Of a stretch of DNA of 34,963 nt, positions 25,207 to 33,604 are shown in pieces. The DNA is from a bacterium (GTDB taxonomy: Bacteria > Patescibacteriota > Minisyncoccia > Moranbacterales > UBA2206). The notes under the pieces are model-generated. The model saw nothing but the letters and a program-made list of their open reading frames with translations, made no database searches and was not told where the DNA came from. Numbering within the stretch: position 1 is the stretch's first letter; every line of letters begins with the position of its first letter. The stretch is taken from the NCBI GenBank assembly GCA_021777675.1, contig JAJYDG010000008.1:1-34963 (forward strand), written 5' to 3'. Made by a program: the position numbers and the translations under genes.

Positions 25207-25330
25207 AAAAAAACGCACAATGGCGTTTTTAAAAAATTATCAGTTGAAATTATAACTATTCACCAGCATAGCTAGTAACGATTCAAATATTAACCATATT
25301 TTGTTTTGATTTTTTCTAAAAAATCGCATA
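25207..25330 (-). ncRNA. Putative small RNA or leader, element copy B
   Basis: Minus strand, starting directly after the stop of the UDP-glucose-dehydrogenase-like gene. It has a 7-8 bp stem (GATTTTTT with AAAAAATC), then the conserved hairpin at 25273-25254 with arms AGCTAT/ATAGTT and loop GCTGGTGA. The terminator is AAAAACGC (25230-25223) with GCGTTTTT (25216-25209) and T7. Its hairpin matches copy A at 20 of 22 positions, with A-U replaced by G-U in the stem. No separate promoter was found, so it may be an attenuator for the downstream cysteine-rich gene or the 3' end of the upstream mRNA. Confidence 0.58.
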
Positions 25331-25334
25331 TTTA

Positions 25335-26198
25335 TCATTTTTTAATTATATCTTCGCCATACACGCCCTTGAGCAATTCAAAATCTTTTTTACTTTTAAG
25401 CAATAACTCGAGATTCTTTTTTTCAATTGATTTAAAAATTTCATTTCCCAATTTATCATCAAGCATTTTTTCATAATATTGAGTAAATGCCGCATAATCT
25501 TTTATAAAACAATTTCCCGCAGCGCCCCTGCCTCCTTTGTGGACTGGTTGAGTATATGTCGGTCCATTATCAGGATCCATGGCAATTGCCTCTCTGATTT
25601 TTTCCCAATTAGCACCCGCTTTTGTAGCTACATCAAACAATAGGTTATAAAAAATAATTCTTATATAGCCAACGCAATTTCTGGCATATTTAATGAATTC
25701 AGCTTCAGTGGCGGAACAAATCGTATTATAAGGAGCCTTTGCGGAAAAAGACAAAAATTCTTCTGCTCGAGAGCGATATTCAATATTATCCTTGGGAATT
25801 CCTACAATATTTCGCTTTGGATGTGTTGTATCATGATTGGCAGTCGCCTCTGTTAAAAATTCAGGTGAATGCATAACAAAAATATCCGGATTTTCAGCTT
25901 GAATTGAACTTGTCGTTCCCGGTACCACAGTAGACTTGATAATAGCTGTCTTACCCTTTCCTACTAATTTAACCGCCTTTCTCACAATCGAATCATCAAA
26001 TCCATTGGGTGTTGTTGGAGAAGGAACCGCAATCAAAACATAGTCGCAATCTTTGATTTTTTCTTTATTGGCAATATATTGCTCCTCGAGAGAATAACAA
26101 ACCGGCTCAAATCCTCTTGCAGTAAAATCTCGCGCATAGCTTCCTCCCACCCAACCCGTACCGACAATGCCGATTTTTACATTTTTCATTGTATTCAT
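25335..26198 (-). CDS. UDP-glucose/GDP-mannose dehydrogenase-like protein, short form
   Basis: NAD-dependent sugar-nucleotide dehydrogenases oxidise UDP-glucose or relatives to uronic acids. The Rossmann motif GTGWVGGSY (residues 13-21) opens the protein, with IKSTVVPGTT and SPEFLTEATA in the expected order. K170 and N174 (FIKYARN) and the catalytic C230 (G-N-C-F-I-K-D) are present. At 287 residues it lacks the C-terminal nucleotide-sugar domain of the usual ~430-residue enzyme. Its substrate is therefore uncertain. It has its own promoter after the ribosomal operon. An ATG at residue 4 is an alternative start. Confidence 0.88.
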   Translation of the reverse strand: MNTMKNVKIGIVGTGWVGGSYARDFTARGFEPVCYSLEEQYIANKEKIKDCDYVLIAVPSPTTPNGFDDSIVRKAVKLVGKGKTAIIKSTVVPGTTSSIQAENPDIFVMHSPEFLTEATANHDTTHPKRNIVGIPKDNIEYRSRAEEFLSFSAKAPYNTICSATEAEFIKYARNCVGYIRIIFYNLLFDVATKAGANWEKIREAIAMDPDNGPTYTQPVHKGGRGAAGNCFIKDYAAFTQYYEKMLDDKLGNEIFKSIEKKNLELLLKSKKDFELLKGVYGEDIIKK

Positions 26199-26244
26199 AA
26201 TTTAATATTTTCTTAAATCAATTTAAATTTATAAATCTATTCAC

Positions 26245-26274
26245 ATAATACACCTCTGCTTAAAACACTGTCAA
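26245..26274 (-). promoter_or_regulatory. Promoter of the UDP-glucose-dehydrogenase-like gene
   Basis: Minus strand TTGACA (26274-26269), 18 nt, TATTAT (26250-26245), about 46 nt before the ATG at 26198. Confidence 0.7.
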
Positions 26275-26323
26275 TTAAACAAAAAATGCAAAAACTTTTT
26301 TTATTTCAATATTTTTCAGCCAA

Positions 26324-26737
26324 TTAAGTGATTAAAACCAGAAAATTCTCCAGAATAATTTTTGCCGCTTCCTGATCATCTAAACGACCGATTTTTTTCA
26401 TCCCTTTTTCTTTTAAATTTTCTCGCGCCATTTTAGTCGAATATTTTTCATCTTGATAATAAACATCTATGTTTTCCTTTCTAAGAGTTTCTCCCAATTT
26501 TTCTCCGGCATATGTTATATTTTTATCACCACTTCTTTTAGGCACGCCAATCACCACGGTTTCGATTTTTTCTTTTCCGATAATATTCAAAATATTTTGT
26601 AACATTTTCTTGTCGTTCTTCAATGTTCCATAAACAAAAGCGATTCGCGTTTCACTATCCGCTATAGCAAGACCTATTTTCGATTCACCATAATCAACAC
26701 CGAGAAAATATTTAATTTTATTTAGATTTTCAGTCAT
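26324..26737 (-). CDS. ruvX: Putative pre-16S rRNA nuclease / Holliday junction resolvase-like (YqgF)
   Basis: RNase-H-like fold nuclease, implicated in 16S rRNA 5'-end maturation. Active-site blocks are GVDYGESKIGLAIAD (first Asp), VVIGVPK with DKN, and the C-terminal RLDDQEAAKIILENFL (last Asp). DEKYSTKMARENL is the usual DER-S-T-like block. 137 residues, full length. It lies 6 nt after map at the end of the ribosomal run, a place often held by infA or other translation genes. Its likely function in ribosome maturation fits this context. Confidence 0.93.
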   Translation of the reverse strand: MTENLNKIKYFLGVDYGESKIGLAIADSETRIAFVYGTLKNDKKMLQNILNIIGKEKIETVVIGVPKRSGDKNITYAGEKLGETLRKENIDVYYQDEKYSTKMARENLKEKGMKKIGRLDDQEAAKIILENFLVLIT

Positions 26738-26743
26738 AAAAAA

Positions 26744-27505
26744 TTATATTCTTGTCAAAATTTCAACGCCATTTTTTTTCACAACAATAGTATCCTCAAA
26801 ATGTGCGCTTAGTTTTCCGTCCTTTGTAGCATATGTCCAGCCATCCGGCATTAATTTTATATAACGAGTTCCCGCATTAATCATCGGCTCAAGCGCCACC
26901 GTCATCTTTTCTTTAAAAACGCTTTCAACGTGTTTTGCAGGATAGTTGGGGATAAAAGGGTCTTCATGCAATTTTTTTCCCACACCATGACCAACCAAAT
27001 CATATACAACGGAAAAACCGTTTAATTTCGCATGTTTTTCCACCACTCTGCCGTAATCATTTAATTTCGTTCCCGCTTTGATTATTTTTATTCCCACATT
27101 CAAAGCTTCTCTTGTTGTTTCAATTAATTTTTGCGCTTCACTTGAAATTTTTCCCACCGGATATGTTCGCGCCATATCGGTAATCATACCTTTATAAAGA
27201 ATACCAATGTCCAATTTGACAATATCCCCAATTTCAAGAATTTTTTCTTTGCGCGGAATCCCATGAACAATTTCATTATTGACTGAAATGCAAACTGCCG
27301 CCGGATATGGATTTTTCTTATCGCCATAGCCTTCAAAAATAGGCGTTCCTTTTGCTTTTAGAATAAGCTCTTTGGCTAATTTATTTATTTCAAATGTGTT
27401 ATTGCCGGGAAAAACTGCTTTGCCCAAGCGCTCCATAATTTCAGCCAAAATTTTTCCGCCTTCTCGCATTAATTCTATTTCTTTTAGTGATTTGATTATA
27501 ATCAT
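26744..27505 (-). CDS. map: Methionine aminopeptidase, type I
   Basis: Removes the initiator methionine from new proteins. The metal ligands can be seen: D in VKLDIG, D in ITDMARTY, H in LVGHGVGKKLHEDP, E in ALEPMI and the last E in HFEDTIVV. The N-terminal MIIIKSLKEIELMREGGKI is typical. 253 residues, no N-terminal zinc extension, hence type Ia. It overlaps the adk stop by 4 nt (ATGA), so translation is coupled. Confidence 0.97.
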   Translation of the reverse strand: MIIIKSLKEIELMREGGKILAEIMERLGKAVFPGNNTFEINKLAKELILKAKGTPIFEGYGDKKNPYPAAVCISVNNEIVHGIPRKEKILEIGDIVKLDIGILYKGMITDMARTYPVGKISSEAQKLIETTREALNVGIKIIKAGTKLNDYGRVVEKHAKLNGFSVVYDLVGHGVGKKLHEDPFIPNYPAKHVESVFKEKMTVALEPMINAGTRYIKLMPDGWTYATKDGKLSAHFEDTIVVKKNGVEILTRI

Positions 27506-28143
27506 AAATTTAATTTTTTCAAGATTTCTTCAAACACTTTTTCTTCCGGCTGTTCCCCGTTTATTTTTGATATTAGTTGTTCTTTTTCAAAATATTCAAT
27601 CACGGGCATTGTTTCCATTTCAAAAATTTTCAATCTTTTCTCAATTCCTTCTTTTGTATCATCCGATCTTTGCACTAATTTTCCTCCGCATTTTAAGCAA
27701 ACAAACTTTTTGTCACTCGCTTTCAAAACTACCGCTTCTTTACATTTTTCACAAGAAAACCTTTTGCCGATTCTTTTCAATGATTCCTCTTTTGAAATAT
27801 CTATAAAAATCACTCGATTAATTTTTCGACCAAATTCCCTAAGCGCTTCTTGAAAATAAATTGTCTGTTCAAGATTGCGTGGAACTCCGTCAAAAACTAT
27901 GCCCTGTTCACGTCCAAGGTCATTAAGTCTAATGTGCAAAACTTCTTTTAGCAATCGACTGGGCACCAATTCTTTTTTCACCATAACAATTTCATTCACA
28001 TCCCTTCCCAGCGGAGTGTTTAACAAAGAAATCTGCCGTAACGCATGCCCGGCATCAAAATGATCTAGCCCGTATTTTTTTGCTAAAAGCTCGGCTTGCG
28101 TACCCTTGCCGGATCCTTGCGGACCCAAGATGATGATATTCAC
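27502..28143 (-). CDS. adk: Adenylate kinase with zinc-type LID
   Basis: Interconverts ATP, ADP and AMP. P-loop GPQGSGKGT at residues 7-15. The LID domain has four cysteines (C131, C134, C149, C152), as in zinc-stabilised Gram-positive-type enzymes. AMP-binding blocks deviate from the norm: DAGHALR stands where STGDMLR is common, and FDGVPRN where LDGFPRT is common. The GTG at 28143 is the start; no ATG lies near. 213 residues. It sits in the usual place between secY and map. Confidence 0.95.
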   Translation of the reverse strand: MNIIILGPQGSGKGTQAELLAKKYGLDHFDAGHALRQISLLNTPLGRDVNEIVMVKKELVPSRLLKEVLHIRLNDLGREQGIVFDGVPRNLEQTIYFQEALREFGRKINRVIFIDISKEESLKRIGKRFSCEKCKEAVVLKASDKKFVCLKCGGKLVQRSDDTKEGIEKRLKIFEMETMPVIEYFEKEQLISKINGEQPEEKVFEEILKKLNL

Positions 28144-28158
28144 AATTTTATGGAATTA

Positions 28159-29436
28159 TTAAAATTCGTCATAATCTCGCATTGCCAGTTGTCCTTGAAT
28201 TTGCTTAATGGTTTCAATTACCACGGAAACAACGATAAGCAATCCTGTTCCACCAATTGAAATGGATGCGATATTGGTAAAGCTTTGAATAAAAAACGGC
28301 AAAATTGCAATAAATCCCAAAAAAAACGCCCCTGATAAAGTGATTCTATTCATAATACGATATAAGTAATCAGCCGTATTTTTCCCCGGGCGAATTCCCA
28401 AAATATATCCGCCTTGTTTTTGTAAACTTTCAGCAATTTTATTAGGATCAAAAACCACAGCAGTATAAAAATAAGTAAAAGCGACAACTAAAATAAAATA
28501 CATAAACCAATAAAACCAATTGGTCGGAGAAAAAATCGCGCTGGCTTTAACGGCAATGGCTGCCAATGTCGTATTGGAACTTTTTGTAAGAAAATTAGCG
28601 ATCATCCCCGGAAAAAGCATAATGGAAAGCGCAAAAATAATCGGGATAACACCCGCTTGATTGATGCGAAGCGGTAAATGCGTTGAACTTCCTCCATACA
28701 TTTTATTACCTTTAATTCTTTTTGCGTATGAAACTGGAATATTGCGTTGCCCCTCAGTAACAAATACTACCGCCAAAATAGCCAAAACTAAAACTGCGCC
28801 AAGAATAATATAGGTAAATATTTGAGACGAATCCACTGAAGTGGCATATAAATTCATTAAAGAGGAAGGCAATCCGGAAACTATTCCGGCGAATATAATC
28901 AAAGACACACCATTTCCAACACCTTTTTCCGTAATCAATTCTCCAAGCCACATCAAAAAAATAGTTCCGGCAGTGGCAATCGCGATCATTGAAAAAATAC
29001 TTCCCGCTCCACCTGATGTGATAATACCTTGCGAACGAAAAAGCGCAATCATTCCAAAAGTTTGCATTGCGGCAAGCGGAACTGTTGCCCAGCGCGTCCA
29101 TTGATTAAACTTTTGCCGTCCGGCCTCACCTTCTTCTTTATAGATTTTTTCAAGACTGGGAATAATCATTGTAAGCAATTGCATAATAATAGACGCTGTT
29201 ATATATGGGCCAACACCCAACATAACCAGTGATATACTCGATAATCCGCGTCCGGAAAAAAGATTCAACAATCCAAATAGTTGATTACTATCAAAAAACA
29301 TTTTTAATTTATTTTGATCCACGCCGGGAATGGGAATATTTGCCACCAAGCGAAACACAACTAAAAGCGCCAAAATAAAAAAAATTTTATTCCGGAGCTC
29401 TTTAATGCGAAAAATTTGAGTAATTTTTTCTAGCAT
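28159..29436 (-). CDS. secY: Protein translocase subunit SecY
   Basis: Central pore of the Sec translocon. About ten transmembrane segments. Family blocks are LFGLLNLFSGRGLSSISLVMLGVGPYI (helix 2a plug region, quoted here only in part: LFNLFSGRGL-like), TEGQRNIPVSYAKR, and FADPNKIA-like FDPNKIAESLQKQGG. I take the ATG at 29436 (MLEKITQIFRI), the normal family start, giving 425 residues. A TTG at 29454 would add six residues. It follows rplO by about 20 nt, as in the spc operon. Confidence 0.97.
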   Translation of the reverse strand: MLEKITQIFRIKELRNKIFFILALLVVFRLVANIPIPGVDQNKLKMFFDSNQLFGLLNLFSGRGLSSISLVMLGVGPYITASIIMQLLTMIIPSLEKIYKEEGEAGRQKFNQWTRWATVPLAAMQTFGMIALFRSQGIITSGGAGSIFSMIAIATAGTIFLMWLGELITEKGVGNGVSLIIFAGIVSGLPSSLMNLYATSVDSSQIFTYIILGAVLVLAILAVVFVTEGQRNIPVSYAKRIKGNKMYGGSSTHLPLRINQAGVIPIIFALSIMLFPGMIANFLTKSSNTTLAAIAVKASAIFSPTNWFYWFMYFILVVAFTYFYTAVVFDPNKIAESLQKQGGYILGIRPGKNTADYLYRIMNRITLSGAFFLGFIAILPFFIQSFTNIASISIGGTGLLIVVSVVIETIKQIQGQLAMRDYDEF

Positions 29437-29457
29437 ATTCTCTTTTTTTAACAAGTG

Positions 29458-29910
29458 CTATTTCTCCTCCTTGATCTTCACTTCTCCCCCTGCACCGATA
29501 ATAGCATTTTTTGCGCCATCGCTCAAATAAATTTCAGCAGCCACAATAAATTTCTTAGTCAATTTTGCATTTCCTAGAATTTTAATTCCAAGATGCAAAT
29601 CTTTTCTGGCAATCAACTTAGCCACCATTAACGTTTCGGAGCTGATTGTATCGCCATTCTTAAAAGTTTTTTCCAAAACTTCCAATTGGATAATATTTCT
29701 TTTAGGTTTATAGGAAGTAAATCCGCGTTTTTTCTTCATATGATCAACTAACGTTGAGCGACCACCTTCAAAAAGAGGATCAACATGTGCGCCACTACGC
29801 GCTTTTTGTCCCTTATTTCCCTTACCGGAATATGTCCCCTTTTTACCTCCGCGACCGATAGTTTTTTTCTTCTTTCTCTTTTGGACTAGTTGTAAATCAT
29901 TTAACTGCAT
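29458..29910 (-). CDS. rplO: 50S ribosomal protein L15
   Basis: Large-subunit protein uL15. The N-terminal Gly/Lys-rich loop (GRGGKKGTYSGKGNKGQKAR) is characteristic, followed by FEGGRSTLVDHMKKKRGF and the C-terminal beta domain with IGAGGEVKI. 150 residues, normal. It follows rpsE after 31 nt with no rpmD (uL30) between them, as known for CPR bacteria. Confidence 0.97.
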   Translation of the reverse strand: MQLNDLQLVQKRKKKKTIGRGGKKGTYSGKGNKGQKARSGAHVDPLFEGGRSTLVDHMKKKRGFTSYKPKRNIIQLEVLEKTFKNGDTISSETLMVAKLIARKDLHLGIKILGNAKLTKKFIVAAEIYLSDGAKNAIIGAGGEVKIKEEK

Positions 29911-29941
29911 AAATTTGCAAAAAATTAATTACCTAAAAAAA

Positions 29942-30442
29942 TTAACCCATTTTTGCCATACGTTCCTTTCTGGTCTTTGAAAAATTCAATGTTTCCAACG
30001 CTTCAATTGTCGCTCTGGCAACATTAAGCTTGTTTGATGTTCCTAATGATTTAGAAACAATATCACGAATTCCGGCAAAATCAACCACTGCACGAACCGC
30101 CCCTCCCGCTACAATACTGCGACCCTCCTTGGCAGGTTTTAAAATTATTCTTGCACTACCCATTTTATGTTCAATTTCATGTGAAATAGTATTTTTCTTA
30201 ATCGCAACGACAATTAAATTCTTTTTTGCATCATCAAATGCTTTCTTAATTGCATCCGTAACATCAGCACCTTTTCCAACTCCAACACCAACCTTACCCT
30301 TGCGATTTCCAATAACAAGCGTGGCTCTAAATCGAAAACGACGCCCACCCTTAACCACACGAGTAACCCGTGCCAGATCCAAAAGCTTTTGTTCATACTC
30401 CGGTTTTTCTTTTTTTGCTCGAAACCTCTTATCTTTTGCCAT
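29942..30442 (-). CDS. rpsE: 30S ribosomal protein S5
   Basis: Small-subunit protein uS5, involved in decoding accuracy. The double-stranded RNA-binding fold shows VTRVVKGGRRFRFRATLVIG and GKVGVGVGKGADVTDAIKKA. The C-terminal part has VRAVVDFAGIRDIVSKSLG and the ARATIEAL helix. 166 residues, without long extensions. Part of the spc-type operon, between rplR and rplO. Confidence 0.97.
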   Translation of the reverse strand: MAKDKRFRAKKEKPEYEQKLLDLARVTRVVKGGRRFRFRATLVIGNRKGKVGVGVGKGADVTDAIKKAFDDAKKNLIVVAIKKNTISHEIEHKMGSARIILKPAKEGRSIVAGGAVRAVVDFAGIRDIVSKSLGTSNKLNVARATIEALETLNFSKTRKERMAKMG

Positions 30443-30459
30443 AAAAATTAACTTTTAAT

Positions 30460-30807
30460 TTAAAACTTAAGTCCACCCTTTCTGGCTCCGTCAGCCAAGG
30501 CTTTTACTTTCCCATGATAGCGATAACCAGATCTGTCAAAAACTATTTCTTCTATTTTTTGCTCTAAACATTTTTTTGCAACTAATTCTCCCAGTTTTTC
30601 CGCTCCCGAAACATCATTTTTTAATTTATTTTTTTGCGTATCAACAAAAACCAAAGTATTCATTGCCACATCATCAACAACCTGCGCCTTTAACATTCTC
30701 AAACTGCGAAAAACACAAAGACGCGGAATATTTTTAGTTCCTGAAATTTTCGCCCTAACCCTTCTCCTTCTGTGCAATCTTAATTTATTGCTATCAATTT
30801 TATTCAT
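30460..30807 (-). CDS. rplR: 50S ribosomal protein L18
   Basis: uL18, which binds 5S rRNA together with L5. Basic N-terminus (LRLHRRRRVRAKISGT), then PRLCVFRSLRMLKAQVVDD and the C-terminal FDRSGYRYHGKVKALADGAR block. 115 residues, the normal length. Operon position between rplF and rpsE is standard. Confidence 0.97.
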   Translation of the reverse strand: MNKIDSNKLRLHRRRRVRAKISGTKNIPRLCVFRSLRMLKAQVVDDVAMNTLVFVDTQKNKLKNDVSGAEKLGELVAKKCLEQKIEEIVFDRSGYRYHGKVKALADGARKGGLKF

Positions 30808-30835
30808 TGCCTTTTAAAATAAAAAAATATATTAC

Positions 30836-31381
30836 TTATTTAGTGCCAGCCTTTTTTCCCGCTTTTCTTCTTACTTTTTCTCCGACATAACGAAAACCCT
30901 TTCCTTTATACGGTTCGACTTTCTTTAATGCTTTTATATTTGCCGCAAATTGACCAACTAATTGTTTATCAATTCCGCTAATTGAAAGTATATTATTTTC
31001 TTCCAATTTCACAGCAATCCCATCAACAATTTCCATTTCAACCGGGTGGGAAAAGCCAAGAGCAAAAACGATTTTCTTTCCTTGGATTGACATGCGATAA
31101 CCAACACCTTGCAATTCCATCTTTTTCTCATATCCAACACTCACACCAATAATAATGTTATTTACCAGAGATCTTGTCAATCCCCAAATAGCATTAGCTC
31201 CAGGCGCCTCAATCATTTTAGAAACAATGATCTGTTCGCCATTTTCAATCTCAACCTTGGCGTCTTTGTGAATAAGCATTGACAATTCGCCCTTTACTCC
31301 CTTTGCTTTTAAAATATTATCAATCAAAGAAACAGTCACTCCGGACGGAATTTTAATTGCTTTTTTACCTATTTTACTCAT
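30836..31381 (-). CDS. rplF: 50S ribosomal protein L6
   Basis: uL6, a two-domain protein near the sarcin-ricin loop. MSKIGKKAIKIPSGV at the start and GIDKQLVGQFAANIKALKKV with EPYKGKGFRYVGEKVRRKAG at the end are diagnostic. 181 residues, complete. It lies 28 nt after rpsH and 28 nt before rplR. Confidence 0.97.
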   Translation of the reverse strand: MSKIGKKAIKIPSGVTVSLIDNILKAKGVKGELSMLIHKDAKVEIENGEQIIVSKMIEAPGANAIWGLTRSLVNNIIIGVSVGYEKKMELQGVGYRMSIQGKKIVFALGFSHPVEMEIVDGIAVKLEENNILSISGIDKQLVGQFAANIKALKKVEPYKGKGFRYVGEKVRRKAGKKAGTK

Positions 31382-31409
31382 AAAATTAGCTACTTTTTTA
31401 ATATAAAAA

Positions 31410-31814
31410 TTACCAAACTTCGCAAATATATTCTCCGCCTAATCCAGATCTTTTTGATTCATAATCGGTCATTACGCCCTTAGATGTTGAAATAATCGCG
31501 ATTCCATAATTATTTTTCACCTGCTTTATATCTTTATTCCGAACATAAATTCTTTGCCCTTCTTTACTGATTCTGCGTAAACCCTTGATAGCGGGGATTT
31601 TTTGCGTATTGGATACAGTATAATATTTTAAAACAATCTTGAGCACATCAAAATCAGCCTGCTTTTCTTTTGCGACAGATTCAATGAAGCCTTCTTTTTC
31701 CAAAATTTTAGCCAATGCCAATTTAAGTTTGGAAAAACTCAAAGAAACATTGCTCAACCCGGCTGTTTGAGCATTTCTAATTTTAGTTAACATTTCTGAT
31801 ATTGGATCCAACAT
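31410..31814 (-). CDS. rpsH: 30S ribosomal protein S8
   Basis: uS8, a central 16S rRNA-binding protein, which in other bacteria can repress the spc operon. DPISEMLTKIRNAQ at the start, RRISKEGQRIYV in the middle and GIAIISTSKGVMTDYESKR near the end are typical. 134 residues, complete. Confidence 0.97.
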   Translation of the reverse strand: MLDPISEMLTKIRNAQTAGLSNVSLSFSKLKLALAKILEKEGFIESVAKEKQADFDVLKIVLKYYTVSNTQKIPAIKGLRRISKEGQRIYVRNKDIKQVKNNYGIAIISTSKGVMTDYESKRSGLGGEYICEVW

Positions 31815-31859
31815 ATTCTTTAAAATTCAAAAAAATTTATAATCACAAATAAAAAACCC

Positions 31860-32045
31860 TTACCAACTAGATCTTTTTACGCCCGGTATTTGTCCGGTAC
31901 TGGCCAATTCACGAAAACAGATCCGGCAAAGATCAAATTTACGCATATAGCCATGCTTCCGTCCGCACTTCCAACAGCGCCTCACGATTCTGGAAGAAAA
32001 TTTCGGTTTCTTTTTTGCTCTAACTTCAACAGATAATTTGGCCAT
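31860..32045 (-). CDS. rpsZ: 30S ribosomal protein S14, zinc type
   Basis: Short zinc-binding uS14. Two C-x2-C pairs are present (C-W-K-C and C-R-I-C) with 13 residues between, and R-E-L-A near the C-terminus. 61 residues, the usual size of the type Z form. The C-terminus IPGVKRSSW is canonical. It lies between rplE and rpsH. Confidence 0.97.
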   Translation of the reverse strand: MAKLSVEVRAKKKPKFSSRIVRRCWKCGRKHGYMRKFDLCRICFRELASTGQIPGVKRSSW

Positions 32046-32076
32046 TTTAATCTAAATTAATTATTTATTAAAAAAA

Positions 32077-32628
32077 TTATTTACTGACTTTTTTCTCTAT
32101 TGGAAAACCTAATCCGCGAAATAATGCCAATCCTTGTTCCTGATTTTCAGCGGTCGTAGCAACATTAACTTGAAAACTAAAATTTGTCTTTACTTGCTCG
32201 GGAGAAATCTCAGGAAAAATCAGATGATCTTTTATTCCAATATTCAAATTTCCCTTATCATCGACAGCAGAAATTTTAATTCCCTGAAAATCACGCACAC
32301 GCGGAATTGCCGCACCAACCAATCTTTCCAAAAAATCCCACTTTCTTTTGCCACGCAAAGTAACCTTTATTCCGATTTCCAATCCCTCCCTGGTTTTGAA
32401 TCCGGCAATCGATTTTTTCGATTTTGTCATAACCGGTTTTTGCCCGCTAATCATTTTTAATGTATTAAAAACATCCTTTACTAAAGCGGAGTCTTTAACA
32501 AATTTACCAATTCCCGCATTCAGAACTACTTTTTCTATTTTTGGAACAACCAGGTCGTTCTTAAAAGCGAATTGCTTTTTCATTTCAGCAACAACAGTCT
32601 TATTATACTTTTCCTTAATTGATGTCAT
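32077..32628 (-). CDS. rplE: 50S ribosomal protein L5
   Basis: uL5, which contacts 5S rRNA and P-site tRNA. VPKIEKVVLNAGIGK, TKSKKSIAGFKTREGLEIG and VRDFQGI are the family blocks; the C-terminal part has NVATTAENQEQGLALFRGLG. 183 residues, complete. Confidence 0.97.
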   Translation of the reverse strand: MTSIKEKYNKTVVAEMKKQFAFKNDLVVPKIEKVVLNAGIGKFVKDSALVKDVFNTLKMISGQKPVMTKSKKSIAGFKTREGLEIGIKVTLRGKRKWDFLERLVGAAIPRVRDFQGIKISAVDDKGNLNIGIKDHLIFPEISPEQVKTNFSFQVNVATTAENQEQGLALFRGLGFPIEKKVSK

Positions 32629-32640
32629 ACTTTTTATAAT

Positions 32641-32946
32641 TTAAATTTCTGCTTGGCACTTTTTACAAATTCTAATTTTCTTTTCTCCTTCAATTCTAAA
32701 TCCAACTTTTGTCGCAACGGAACACTTCGGGCAAACAGTCATGGCATTAGATATATCAATTTTTCTTGGCAACTCAACTCTTTGTCCTTTTTCTCCTTCC
32801 TTTCTCGGCTTATTATGTTTTTTTAATATATTCAAACCCTCCACTACAATTTTATTTTCTTGAGGAAAAACACGCAAAACCTTTCCTGTTTTACCGGAAT
32901 CTTTTCCTGCCAACATTTTTACCAAATCGTTTTTCTTAATTCGCAT
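32641..32946 (-). CDS. rplX: 50S ribosomal protein L24, zinc-ribbon form
   Basis: uL24, an early assembly protein. The KOW motif is MRIKKNDLVKMLAGKDSGKT with GKVLRVFP. I set the start at the ATG at 32946; an upstream GTG/ATG frame to 33036 would overlap rplN and lacks family sequence. The C-terminal half has two C-x2-C pairs (C-P-K-C and C-K-K-C), a zinc ribbon known from many bacterial L24 proteins. 101 residues. It lies 12 nt before rplE. Confidence 0.96.
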   Translation of the reverse strand: MRIKKNDLVKMLAGKDSGKTGKVLRVFPQENKIVVEGLNILKKHNKPRKEGEKGQRVELPRKIDISNAMTVCPKCSVATKVGFRIEGEKKIRICKKCQAEI

Positions 32947-32962
32947 ATATTTATCAAAAAAA

Positions 32963-33328
32963 TTATAAAACCTCCGGCGCAAGAGAAGCGATCTTGCTGT
33001 AACCCTTATCCCTAATCTCTCTGGCAATCGGACCAAAAATTCTAGTTCCTTTCGGCTCCTTATTATCTAAAATAACTGCAGCATTTTCATCAAAACGAAT
33101 ATAAGAACCGTCTTTTCTCCTGAATTCCTTTCTCTGTCTTACAATAACCGCTCTGACCTTATCACCCTTTTTCACCATGCCCCGAGGTTCTGCCGATTTA
33201 ACTGAGGCAACAATAATATCGCCTATTTGAGCAAAATGCCTTCTCGTTCCACCAAGAACCTTAAAACATTTAATCATCTTGGCTCCGGTATTATCCGCTA
33301 CTATTAATTTTGATTCTGCTTGTATCAT
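32963..33328 (-). CDS. rplN: 50S ribosomal protein L14
   Basis: uL14, at the subunit interface. [37 protein letters not shown] and [20 protein letters not shown] are diagnostic, ending in SLAPEVL. 121 residues, complete. Located between rpsQ and rplX in normal order. Confidence 0.98.
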   Translation of the reverse strand: MIQAESKLIVADNTGAKMIKCFKVLGGTRRHFAQIGDIIVASVKSAEPRGMVKKGDKVRAVIVRQRKEFRRKDGSYIRFDENAAVILDNKEPKGTRIFGPIAREIRDKGYSKIASLAPEVL

Positions 33329-33344
33329 AATATTTCAGTTACGT

Positions 33345-33578
33345 TTATGCTACGATATAACTTTTATCTTTACTAAGAGGACGGCAAGGAACAATCTCAA
33401 CCGCATCCCCAATTTTATATTTATTTTCCTTGTCATGCACTTTGTATTTTTTAGTCGAACGATATTTTTTCTTATACTTAGAGTGCGTCTTTAAAATATC
33501 CACTGCCACAACAACAGTTTTATCCATTTTATCGCTGACAACAATTCCTTTTTTTCTGCTGACAATTTTCTCTTTCAT
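33345..33578 (-). CDS. rpsQ: 30S ribosomal protein S17
   Basis: uS17, which binds the 5' domain of 16S rRNA. GIVVSDKMDKTVVVAVD, HDKENKYKIGDAVEIVPCRP and LSKDKSY are the standard blocks. 77 residues, slightly short but complete. Confidence 0.96.
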   Translation of the reverse strand: MKEKIVSRKKGIVVSDKMDKTVVVAVDILKTHSKYKKKYRSTKKYKVHDKENKYKIGDAVEIVPCRPLSKDKSYIVA

Positions 33579-33604
33579 ACTTCAAAAAATTATATTAACT
33601 TAAC

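Noticed and set aside
32947-33036. N-terminal extension of L24 into rplN
   Set aside because: The extension overlaps the L14 coding end and lacks family sequence; the normal MRIKKND start is at 32946.
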